A stretch of 64,000 nt of DNA from Candidatus Uabimicrobium amorphum. GTDB lineage: Bacteria; Planctomycetota; Uabimicrobiia; Uabimicrobiales; Uabimicrobiaceae. The DNA is taken from assembly GCF_009002475.1 (NCBI RefSeq), contig NZ_AP019860.1, positions 310,001 to 374,000 of the forward strand, given 5' to 3'. The position numbers were made by a program, and so were the translations under genes. Within the stretch, counting starts at the first letter, position 1, and every line of letters begins with the position of its first letter. The notes under the pieces were generated by a model. It was not told the DNA's origin. It was given only the letters and a program-made list of their open reading frames with translations, and made no database searches. Positions 36,841-44,521 of this stretch are shown here, one piece after another.

Positions 36841-38888
36841 TATTTGAAAAAAAGTTTGGTGTACTCTTTTCCTGATGGCGAAGAGGCTTTCTTGGCCATC
36901 TTTTCGAGAATCAAAAATTGATCCCCCGGATGAATTTGAATATATTTCTCACGTCCAAAAGTGTAATCAGGATGCTGGATATTCAACATATATTTCCCTG
37001 GTTTGATGCGATGATTGTCGTGAACGACCTGTACTGCCTTACCTTCAAGATCACTCAACGTAACGAGCTGTTGTGGTAAATTTTTCTTGTCGTCGTATCT
37101 GACATCCAAACGAATTCTTACAGGTTTAGAGACCAATTGAAATTGCATGACATAAGGACGATCATCTGGCCACACGTGTACTTTACTGACGATGGGAAAG
37201 TAGTGTTGCTGGTAGATGTGCAACAAATAACTATCAGGCTTTATTTTTGTGTCGCTATTAATAAGTATTTTTTCCTTCGTACCTATCTTCTCCATGGTAA
37301 TTTGTGGTCGTTTGTTGTCTTGTACATCATAAGAAATTTGGGTAATTACTTTGCGAACATTTGTACTCAATGTACGCGATATGACAAATGTTTTTGCATC
37401 TTTAGGTATAGTAACGGCTTCTTCAATGGTTGCGTATCCAGGCTGGCTAATCTTGAGACGATAAGTTCCCGGTTGGAAAACATTATCACGGACATCTTTT
37501 CCATTTAATGCAACAATCTCTGGATCAATACGTTCCCCTGCTGGAAAATCTCCATCTATAACCACATCTATATCCACTCCATCTTTACTGGTCTTTTTGA
37601 TTTCGCGACGGAGAGGTTGTATTTGTTCCTGTATATGAAATTTTTTAACACCATCAGGTATGCTTATTTTTTTCAAAATGTGGTGATAGCCCGCTTGAGA
37701 AATGAGTAGTGTGTATTCTCCTGGTGCAAACTTTTGTTGTTTTTTCACATCTACACCACTAAGAAAAAAGATCTCTGGATTTAAAGATTTCTCTTTTCCA
37801 TCTTGAACAGTAAATATACTATAGGTAACAACAACTTCTCCCTCTGCTTTGGTTGCTGTTGTTTGCTGTTGTCCAAAAACTCCTATGGAACAAACGGCAA
37901 ATAATGTTAAGATAAATAAAGTTAATTTTTTCATTTTTTTATACCCCAAATATTTGCTATCTAAAATACGTATAATACGTGTTTTCAAAAAATGATGTTT
38001 TTCTGCTAACCCCACTGCACCAAAAGCAGAAAAAACATCGTTGCTTTCCTGTAAAACGCGTAACATAGTTTTCGTGTATCTTTTACGTTTTCCTCCTAAA
38101 TAAAACACCGCTAAGTCATCACATATTAGCTCTCGCTCTGTGTATATCTTACGGTTGATGTACCACACTACCGGATGAAAGAAATAGACGATTTGCAACA
38201 GAATCTGCAACCAATTCACCACAAGATCTCTGCGTTTCAAGTGTGCTAATTCGTGTAAAACAATAGGTGCCAGTTCTTCCTCTTTCCAAGAATGAATAAC
38301 GTGTTGTGGTAAAATAATCTTCGGAAACAATATACCCGTCAAAAACGGTCCATCGCTTTCCTTTGGTGAAAGTAGAACTTCTATGTGTTTTTTTATACCA
38401 AGACTTTTTTGACACTCTTCGAGGAGGTTGAGTATTGCTGGATCTTCGATGCGCGGATAAATCTTTATTTGCGCATAAGCGTATACTGCACGAAGAATAA
38501 CAATACTCCCCAGAAATAAAGCACATAGTCCCCATAGCAGAACAATAACGCCCGGAAAAGACAGATGCAAAGAGATATAAGGCTCATTGACAATTGGTGA
38601 TGAACTACCTGTATAATTCTCAGGTAAAGCATCTTCTATCGTTACAGGTGTTTCCCATACCGTTGGCAAACTGTTGGGAATGTAGTATCCTTCGCGATCT
38701 GCTTGAAAAAAGTCTCCCGGTAAACATAAACGCAGGAGAATAATGCACCATAACCAGTAACGAAAACTCGCGGAAGAACGCGAGAAAACTTTACATAGTC
38801 CCCATACTACAATCGCTAAGATACAAATTTGCCAACTGATCATCCATAAATGGTTCAGGATGTTTTCTGCTACAGAGTCAAGACTCAT
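36840..38888 (-). CDS. M56 (BlaR1/MecR1-like) membrane metalloprotease sensor with PEGA-like repeats
   Basis: 682 residues. The N-terminus has membrane helices (about 15-35, 42-58, 112-135) and a gluzincin site HELAH (212-216) with ERELICDD downstream, as in BlaR1/MecR1 sensors. A fourth helix (about 320-338) leads to a periplasmic tail (341-682) with four or five PEGA/carboxypeptidase-like repeats (FQPGTYRLKISQPGYATI, KPGKYMLNIQHPDYTF) instead of a penicillin-binding domain. The sensed ligand is therefore probably not a beta-lactam. The start overlaps the BlaI stop (TAATG) with GAGGAG upstream, so the two are coupled. On signal, the protease likely triggers cleavage of the BlaI repressor, as in the known system. 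Confidence 0.92.
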   Translation of the reverse strand: MSLDSVAENILNHLWMISWQICILAIVVWGLCKVFSRSSASFRYWLWCIILLRLCLPGDFFQADREGYYIPNSLPTVWETPVTIEDALPENYTGSSSPIVNEPYISLHLSFPGVIVLLWGLCALFLGSIVILRAVYAYAQIKIYPRIEDPAILNLLEECQKSLGIKKHIEVLLSPKESDGPFLTGILFPKIILPQHVIHSWKEEELAPIVLHELAHLKRRDLVVNWLQILLQIVYFFHPVVWYINRKIYTERELICDDLAVFYLGGKRKRYTKTMLRVLQESNDVFSAFGAVGLAEKHHFLKTRIIRILDSKYLGYKKMKKLTLFILTLFAVCSIGVFGQQQTTATKAEGEVVVTYSIFTVQDGKEKSLNPEIFFLSGVDVKKQQKFAPGEYTLLISQAGYHHILKKISIPDGVKKFHIQEQIQPLRREIKKTSKDGVDIDVVIDGDFPAGERIDPEIVALNGKDVRDNVFQPGTYRLKISQPGYATIEEAVTIPKDAKTFVISRTLSTNVRKVITQISYDVQDNKRPQITMEKIGTKEKILINSDTKIKPDSYLLHIYQQHYFPIVSKVHVWPDDRPYVMQFQLVSKPVRIRLDVRYDDKKNLPQQLVTLSDLEGKAVQVVHDNHRIKPGKYMLNIQHPDYTFGREKYIQIHPGDQFLILEKMAKKASSPSGKEYTKLFFK
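36846..36852 (-). other. Candidate -1 ribosomal frameshift heptamer
   Basis: On the minus strand the last codons of the M56 gene read CTT TTT TTC AAA TAG, so a canonical X XXY YYZ heptamer (T TTT TTC) lies six bases before the stop. Slippage by -1 enters the frame of the downstream ORF with no intervening stop. No stimulatory hairpin or upstream Shine-Dalgarno was obvious, and a 7-base T run is also an indel hot spot. Confidence 0.4.
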
Positions 38889-39265
38889 TACTCCTCCTCG
38901 AATTCATCTATTAATTTTTTCAACGAAGATAGTTCTTCTTTATTGAGTTTTTTGCCTTTGGAAAAATGAGTAAACAAAGGAGCCACGGTGTTGTCCAGAA
39001 CAGTGGCAATAAAATTTTCAATTGCCGTACTGGTTACCGCTTTTTGTGAAGCCGTTGCAATATACAGACAAACATTGCCATCTTTTTCTCGTTTGAGATA
39101 CCCCTTCTCAACAAGTCTATCCAGCATAGTTTTTACCGTACGGTACTCCCAACTTTTAGGAGGAGAAACCTCTTCGTAAACTTCACGTGCCGAGCAACTT
39201 CTTTTTTCCCAGCACACCTTCATAATGACCCACTCCGCCTGAGACAATTTTGCTAGTTGTGTCAT
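38888..39265 (-). CDS. BlaI/MecI-family transcriptional repressor
   Basis: A 125-residue winged-helix repressor of the BlaI/MecI/CopY family: LSQAEWVIMKVCWEKRSCSA, then REVYEEVSPPKSWEYRTVKT and MLDRLVEKGYLKREKDGN form the helix-turn-helix and wing (residues 6-65); the C-terminal half is the dimerisation region with an acidic tail. It is the first gene of the operon with the M56 sensor and lies downstream of three palindromic operators, one inside its own promoter, so it should repress itself. The family name is secure; whether it governs anything beyond this operon is unknown. The ribosome-binding site is GAAAG. Confidence 0.95.
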   Translation of the reverse strand: MTQLAKLSQAEWVIMKVCWEKRSCSAREVYEEVSPPKSWEYRTVKTMLDRLVEKGYLKREKDGNVCLYIATASQKAVTSTAIENFIATVLDNTVAPLFTHFSKGKKLNKEELSSLKKLIDEFEEE

Positions 39266-39292
39266 GCTTATTCTTTCATTGTTTGTATTGAT

Positions 39293-39380
39293 TACTACAT
39301 TTGTAGTAGCATGGTGAAAAAAATACTACATCTGTAGTAGTGTTGTGAAAAAGGATACTACACATGTAGTACTTTGTCAA
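39293..39380 (-). promoter_or_regulatory. BlaI operon promoter with three phased operators
   Basis: Three 16-bp boxes share TACTACA-N2-TGTAGTA at 39293-39308, 39324-39339 and 39356-39371, centred 31 and 32 bp apart (three helical turns). The TACA/TGTA core is that of BlaI/MecI operators. A minus-strand promoter, TTGACA (39375-39380), 17 bases, TATCCT (39352-39357), has the distal box filling its spacer, so binding would block RNA polymerase. The other two boxes lie between the promoter and the gene. Confidence 0.85.
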
Positions 39381-39439
39381 CGATAAAAATATTTTTTGGG
39401 GAAATTAATGTAGGAAGGCTTGATTTTATTGGGGTAGGG

Positions 39440-39539
39440 GATTCGTTTTCGGATTGGTGCCTTGGGATCGGGGATTCGTTTTCGGATAGGTATCTTGGGG
39501 TAGGGAATTCTTTTTCCAATTGGTATCTTTGGGATAGGA
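39440..39539. repeat. Tandem degenerate copies of the MITE end
   Basis: Three 33-34-bp units beginning near 39441, 39474 and 39507 (pattern GGGGATTCGTTTTCGGATTG then GTGCCTTGGGAT) lead directly into the true left terminal repeat of MITE copy 2 at 39540. The tip of the element has been iterated outward. The gap from 39381 to here is otherwise plain AT-rich sequence. Confidence 0.75.
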
Positions 39540-39863
39540 GATTCGTTTTCCGATTGGTGCCCTCACCATCGAATTTAAGGTTTTTAGCGAAGCTAAAACC
39601 TTAATTCTCATGCCTCTCCCACGGGAGAGGCATAACACGTCTGAATTTGCTTCCATTTGTTTTATTTTGTGCCCGCTATACACACAACCACGATTGTATA
39701 AAGACAGTAACGCTATGCTCGCGTCTCGCAACTTAAGTGAATTTTGTTTTTTACAAAAGAGAAGCATTACACCTCTCCCTGTGGGAGAGGTATGAGAATA
39801 TTAGGTTTTAGCGCAGCTGAAACCTAATAATTCGATGGTGAGGGCACCAATACTAAGACGAAT
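39540..39863. mobile_element. MITE-like element, copy 2 (inverted)
   Basis: About 324 bp with the same terminal inverted repeats as copy 1 (left GATTCGTTTTCCGATTGGTG; right end finishing GACGAAT) and the same interior, but read in the opposite direction. The internal stretch TTGTTTTATTTTGTGC...TATACACACAACCAC is the reverse complement of that in copy 1. The right end stops 15 bases before the gatB stop codon. Copies 1 and 2 bracket the BlaI/M56 operon. Confidence 0.85.
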
Positions 39864-39877
39864 TCCAATACTTTTAC

Positions 39878-41623
39878 CTAACCATCCAATTTTTCACGCA
39901 AAATCTTATTCACCATTCCGGGATTGGCTTTCCCGTGGCTTGCCTTCATGGTTTGCCCAACGAAATAACCAAAGATAGTCGTTTTACCTCCACGGTATGC
40001 GGCGACTTGTTGCTCGTTTTTTTGTAGTACTTCCTCTACAATTTTGGCAATCGCACCCTCATCACTGATCTGTCGCAACTGCTTTTCTTCAATAACCTGC
40101 ATTAGGCCTTTGTTGCTCATAAAAGCTTCTTTTACCACCTGTTTACCAATCTTACCGCTGATTTCCTCGTTATCTATTGCCTGTAAAAAGTCAGCAAAGT
40201 CTTGCGGTGTGATATGAATTTGCGACGATCGCGCGTTTACGTAGGATAAGATTTCACTAAAAAACCAATTGCTGATCGCTTTGGCATTGGGATGTATTGC
40301 GCGAATATCTTCAAAATACGCCGCATAGTGCGGATTGTGCATGAGATATATCGCTTCTTTTTGCGAAAGTCCATAACCCAGGTATTGCTCTTTGCGCTCT
40401 AGGGGCATTTGCGGGAGCTCACTACGTAAATTGGTTACCCACTCCGCCGGTACTTCTACAGGACGCAAGTCGGGATCGGGAAAATAGCGATAATCATGTG
40501 AATCTTCTTTGGTACGCATAATGAGTGTTTTCTGCTTGTTGTCGTCCCACAGTCGCGTTTGTTGTTCGACGACATTCCCACTATCGAGAATTTCTTTTTG
40601 GCGTTTGATTTCATACTCAAGGGCGCGTTCGACAGCCTTAAATGAATTTAGATTTTTGATCTCTGTTTTTACACCTAGTTCACTTTCCCCTTTTTTGCGC
40701 AGTGAAACGTTGGCATCGCAGCGTAAACTTCCTTCCTCCATATTTCCATCGCAGATGTTCATGGATACCAGTATGGTACGCAACATCGTCATGTACTCTT
40801 TTGCCTGATAGGGAGTTTGTATGTCTGGCTCACTGACAATTTCAATTAAGGGGATACTGGTGCGGTTAAAGTCGACCGCACTGGCCTGTGCTCCCCAAAT
40901 TCCCGGTGTACCTACGTGAATCATTTTTCCGGCGTCTTCCTCGACATGAATGCGATTCAAACGCACTTGTTGTTGCTGCGCTTCTTCATTTTCGATAACA
41001 ATGTGCCCTTTGCTACACAGCGGCTTTTCAAATTGCGAAATTTGATAGGATTTCGGAGAGTCGGGGTAAAAATAGTTTTTGCGCGCAAAAACACTGTGAT
41101 TATTGATCTCACAATTCATGGCCAAACCAGCCAATATCGCCATGCGTATCGCTTCCTTATTGAGAACCGGTAGTGCCCCAGGTTGTCCTGTGCACACCGG
41201 GCAAGTATTGGCATTTGGTGTTTTGCCAAACTCCGTGGAGCAACGGCAAAACAATTTTGATTTTGTGAGTAGCTGCGCGTGAACTTCTAAACCAATTACG
41301 ACCTCCCAATTTTCGAGCGTGCTCGTTTTACTTTGCTCTAATTTTGCTTCGTGGTGTTTTTTCGATTGTTGGGGCGGCACAAGGTAGCTACTCTCTTTAA
41401 GTACCGGTGCATTCTCCAATAAATTTCCCTGCCAATCCACCGCGACGTCGTCCACCATAAAACTTTCGCTTGTTGATAACTTATCGTCTTCAAAGTCAGG
41501 CGCTTTGTCTATAATCTGCGCGTAGTGCAAAAAAGTTTGCAGTTCTTCTTGTAGAATTTCACGCTGTTCTTTTTCGATTTCGACGCCTGATAGTCTTATC
41601 AGAGAATTAATTTGCTTTTCCAT
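39878..41623 (-). CDS. gatB: GatC-GatB fusion, Asp/Glu-tRNA amidotransferase
   Basis: 581 residues. Residues 1-90 are GatC-like (LIRLSGVEIEKEQREILQEE, YAQIIDKAPDFEDD, then DWQGNLLENAPVLKESSYLV and a VPPQ end); residues about 105-581 are GatB (WEVVIGLEVHAQLLTKSKLF, CRCSTEFGKTPNANTCPVCTG zinc motif, GALPVLNKEAIRMAI, LRCDANVSLR, and a C-terminal YqeY-like tail ending NPGMVNKILREKL). GatB activates tRNA-bound Asp/Glu with ATP and receives ammonia from GatA. The two subunits are normally separate. AGGAG lies eight bases before the ATG at 41623, just after the GatA-AspRS stop, so the fusion proteins should be made in equal amounts. Confidence 0.96.
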   Translation of the reverse strand: MEKQINSLIRLSGVEIEKEQREILQEELQTFLHYAQIIDKAPDFEDDKLSTSESFMVDDVAVDWQGNLLENAPVLKESSYLVPPQQSKKHHEAKLEQSKTSTLENWEVVIGLEVHAQLLTKSKLFCRCSTEFGKTPNANTCPVCTGQPGALPVLNKEAIRMAILAGLAMNCEINNHSVFARKNYFYPDSPKSYQISQFEKPLCSKGHIVIENEEAQQQQVRLNRIHVEEDAGKMIHVGTPGIWGAQASAVDFNRTSIPLIEIVSEPDIQTPYQAKEYMTMLRTILVSMNICDGNMEEGSLRCDANVSLRKKGESELGVKTEIKNLNSFKAVERALEYEIKRQKEILDSGNVVEQQTRLWDDNKQKTLIMRTKEDSHDYRYFPDPDLRPVEVPAEWVTNLRSELPQMPLERKEQYLGYGLSQKEAIYLMHNPHYAAYFEDIRAIHPNAKAISNWFFSEILSYVNARSSQIHITPQDFADFLQAIDNEEISGKIGKQVVKEAFMSNKGLMQVIEEKQLRQISDEGAIAKIVEEVLQKNEQQVAAYRGGKTTIFGYFVGQTMKASHGKANPGMVNKILREKLDG

Positions 41624-41631
41624 GAGTTCTC

Positions 41632-44496
41632 CTAAGGGCTTACGCGATGAATATCGCGAGGAAAAAGTGATGCGTGGCGTACATTATCATGTCCCATAAT
41701 TTTCATGGTTAAACGTTCCAAACCCATACCCAAACCACCATGAGGTGGCATACCGTGCTTGAATATACTCAAGTAGTCCTTCACATCTTCTAGTGAACCA
41801 CCGCCTTTGCGTATATTCTCGCATAACATTTCATAATCGTGGATACGCTGTCCGCCGGTAGTGATTTCGATCCCTTTGTACAATAGGTCAAAACTGCGCG
41901 TATATCCTGGAAGTCTTTCGTCGGGCATGGTATACACGGGACGCTTTTGCTGCGGATAGCCAATTACATACACAAAATGTGAATTATGCTCTTCTAAACA
42001 ATACTTATGCAAAACTTGTTCACCAATAGAAGAAATGTCATCGTCTTGTTGCACGGCTTTCCCCCCACGACTTTTGATAATTTCTAGTGCTTCGAGGAAG
42101 TGAATACGCGGTATCGTGTCGGGAATGGCCAAATCCAAAGTACGATCGGTTACATAGTCCGCATATGTTTGTTGAAGATTTTGAAAAATGTGGCGTAGTA
42201 GCTTTTCTTGCATGTCAATAACATCTTGTTCGTTGTGAATAAATCCCATTTCAAAATCTAAACTGGTGTATTCATTTAAGTGACGTGTAGTGCTGTGTCT
42301 CTCGGCGCGAAATACGGGTCCCACTTCAAAAACTCTTTCTAGCCCACTTCCCACCATGGTTTGTTTATAAAACTGCGGTGATTGTGCTAGGTAAACTTTG
42401 CGTCCAAAGTAATCGAGAGGAAAAATATTGCTTCCTCCTTCCGTTCCCGTTGATATAATTTTTGGGGTTTTGATTTCAAAAAAGTTTTGGCTACGCAAAT
42501 ATCCACTGAAAAAACGAACGACAAGCGATTGTATTTTAAAGGTCGAAAGTATTTGTGGGTTACGAAGTGACACCGGGCGGTTATCGAGAACGGTTGGCAA
42601 ATTAAATCCTTCAGGGTTGGTACTCATCGATAGCGGAGGGGCGGCATAGGAATGGCCCACAACTTCAATTTGTGGTTTTGCAATTTCTATCTCGCCATAT
42701 GGGCTGCGCTTTTCGCGGGCCACGATCCCTGTTACGCGGACAACCGTTTCCAGCTCATATTTTTCGCTGGAGTTCTCCACGACCACTTGTGCAAATCCCG
42801 TTGCGTCGCGAATGATCATAAACTCCACACCACCAAGTTTATTGATTTTATGTACCCAACCACAAATGGTCACTTCTTTGGCGACATGGTTGGCCAAATC
42901 GTTGTTATAAATGCGTGAATGTTGTGGTTGCGCCTTGTAACTTGCACGAACCTGCTGTAGCTGTTCGCTAAAACTTTGGTGTGCTTTATTCTGCGTGGCA
43001 ATATTTTTATGTACAATTTGTTGCTGCGTATCGATATTCTCTAGCTTAGGAATAAACTGTTTCTGTTGCGTTTTCTCGAATTGATAGGCAATGTTGAGTA
43101 TCTGTTGTTCTTGAAGCGCACCGCCGATAATTTGTAGGCCGACAGGTAAATTTTCCACCATACCACATGGAATGCTAACAGCGGGTAAGCCAGTTAAATT
43201 AGCGATAACCGTTGTGACATCGGCGACATAAACCTTCATGAAGTCCTGTTCACTTTCCCCTTTTGTGAAGGCAGTATTCGGTGTTGTCGGGGTCACAATC
43301 GCATCGTAAGAATGGAGAATATTGTTGAGCAAATGACAAATACGCCGACGCATTTTTTGCGCTTTGAGATAATAAGCATCGTAGTAGCCAGAAGATAGCA
43401 CAAAATTTCCCAGCAAAATGCGTTTCTTCACTTCTTTGCCAAAGCCCTGTGAACGGGTAGCTGTGAGCATCTCTTGATATGTTTTGCGCTCTTCACGTTG
43501 CCCGTACTTGACACCATCATAACGCGCTAAATTACTACTTGCTTCTGCGGTAGCGATTAAATAATAAGCCGCGACCACATAATCAAAAAATGGAAATTCT
43601 ACTTCAGTGACTTCGGCACCTAGACTTCGCAAACTTTCTATAGATTGTTCAAAAACCTTCGCAACATGTGGATTTATGTAGTTAGAAATTTCGCCTAAAA
43701 TGGCTATTTTTTTTCCCGCAATATTGCGTTGTAGTGCCTCTAAGGCAACAGGAGCACTACGAATAGAAGTGGAGTCTCGTTCATCAAAACCACCAATAGC
43801 GTTTAAAAGCTGGGTAGCTCCATAAACGTCGCGTGCCATGGGCCCCACTTGGTCTAAAGAAGAGGCATATGCCACTAAGCCATAGCGCGATACATATCCG
43901 TAAGTGGGTTTTAACCCGACAATACCACAAAAACTCGCAGGTTGCCGCACAGAGCCACCTGTATCACTACCGAGTGCTAAAGGACTCATTCCAGCAGAGA
44001 CCGCGACAGCAGAGCCACCAGAAGAACCTCCGGCTACTTTATTTATGTCCCAAGGATTATGTGTTTGCTGTGTCGCAGAATTTTCTGTCGTCGACCCCAT
44101 GGCAAATTCGTCGAGATTGGTTTTCCCAATAAAAATGGCTCCTGCCTCGCGCAATTTTTCAACGCACGTGGCCTCGTAAGGTGGTGAATAGTTATGTAAA
44201 AGTCGTGAAGCGCATGTCGTTTTGAGACCATGAACATGAATGTTATCTTTTATGGCAATGGGAATGCCATCAAGTGCACTTTTGTTCTGTTTCTTTTGCC
44301 AGCGTGCATCACTTTCATCGGCAAGACTCAGTAACTTTTCACGATCGGCTACTTGCAAAAAAGCACCCAGATGATTGTTGAATGTGTGAATTTTGTCTAA
44401 GTAAGCTTGTAAAATTTCGCGACAAGAAATTTCACGCTGTTGTAATAATTTAGTAAGTTGTTGTAGGGGTAGCTGAGTTAAACAGCTCTGGACCAT
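41632..44496 (-). CDS. GatA-AspRS fusion: amidotransferase subunit A joined to aspartyl-tRNA synthetase
   Basis: About 954 residues from the ATG at 44496 (GAGAG upstream; a TTG at 44511 is an alternative). Residues 1-485 are GatA, the glutaminase subunit: Lys in IPIAIKDNIHVHG (about 83), Ser pair in AGGSSGGSAVA (about 158), Ser in GSDTGGSVRQPASFCG (about 182). A Gln-rich linker (about 486-525) follows. Residues about 526-954 are archaeal-type AspRS: an OB-fold anticodon domain (ICGWVHKINKLGGVEFMIIR), motif 2 FRAERHSTTRHLNEYTS, and motif 3 GLGMGLERL, without the bacterial GAD domain. His and Pro at about 549 and 599 match non-discriminating enzymes. It should make Asp-tRNA(Asn) and pass ammonia to GatB for Asn-tRNA(Asn). 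Confidence 0.95.
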   Translation of the reverse strand: MVQSCLTQLPLQQLTKLLQQREISCREILQAYLDKIHTFNNHLGAFLQVADREKLLSLADESDARWQKKQNKSALDGIPIAIKDNIHVHGLKTTCASRLLHNYSPPYEATCVEKLREAGAIFIGKTNLDEFAMGSTTENSATQQTHNPWDINKVAGGSSGGSAVAVSAGMSPLALGSDTGGSVRQPASFCGIVGLKPTYGYVSRYGLVAYASSLDQVGPMARDVYGATQLLNAIGGFDERDSTSIRSAPVALEALQRNIAGKKIAILGEISNYINPHVAKVFEQSIESLRSLGAEVTEVEFPFFDYVVAAYYLIATAEASSNLARYDGVKYGQREERKTYQEMLTATRSQGFGKEVKKRILLGNFVLSSGYYDAYYLKAQKMRRRICHLLNNILHSYDAIVTPTTPNTAFTKGESEQDFMKVYVADVTTVIANLTGLPAVSIPCGMVENLPVGLQIIGGALQEQQILNIAYQFEKTQQKQFIPKLENIDTQQQIVHKNIATQNKAHQSFSEQLQQVRASYKAQPQHSRIYNNDLANHVAKEVTICGWVHKINKLGGVEFMIIRDATGFAQVVVENSSEKYELETVVRVTGIVAREKRSPYGEIEIAKPQIEVVGHSYAAPPLSMSTNPEGFNLPTVLDNRPVSLRNPQILSTFKIQSLVVRFFSGYLRSQNFFEIKTPKIISTGTEGGSNIFPLDYFGRKVYLAQSPQFYKQTMVGSGLERVFEVGPVFRAERHSTTRHLNEYTSLDFEMGFIHNEQDVIDMQEKLLRHIFQNLQQTYADYVTDRTLDLAIPDTIPRIHFLEALEIIKSRGGKAVQQDDDISSIGEQVLHKYCLEEHNSHFVYVIGYPQQKRPVYTMPDERLPGYTRSFDLLYKGIEITTGGQRIHDYEMLCENIRKGGGSLEDVKDYLSIFKHGMPPHGGLGMGLERLTMKIMGHDNVRHASLFPRDIHRVSP

Positions 44497-44521
44497 GATT
44501 TTCTCTCTCAAAGTGGAAGAT

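Noticed and set aside
39293..39371. Three evenly spaced repeats as a possible CRISPR array
   Set aside because: The units are 16-bp palindromes with spacers of about 15 bp, lie in a BlaI promoter, and match BlaI operators; no cas genes are present.
39426..39767. 113-codon minus-strand frame with TNPLPQ-like repeats
   Set aside because: It lies in the MITE and its tandem tip repeats; the peptide repetition merely reflects the DNA repeat.
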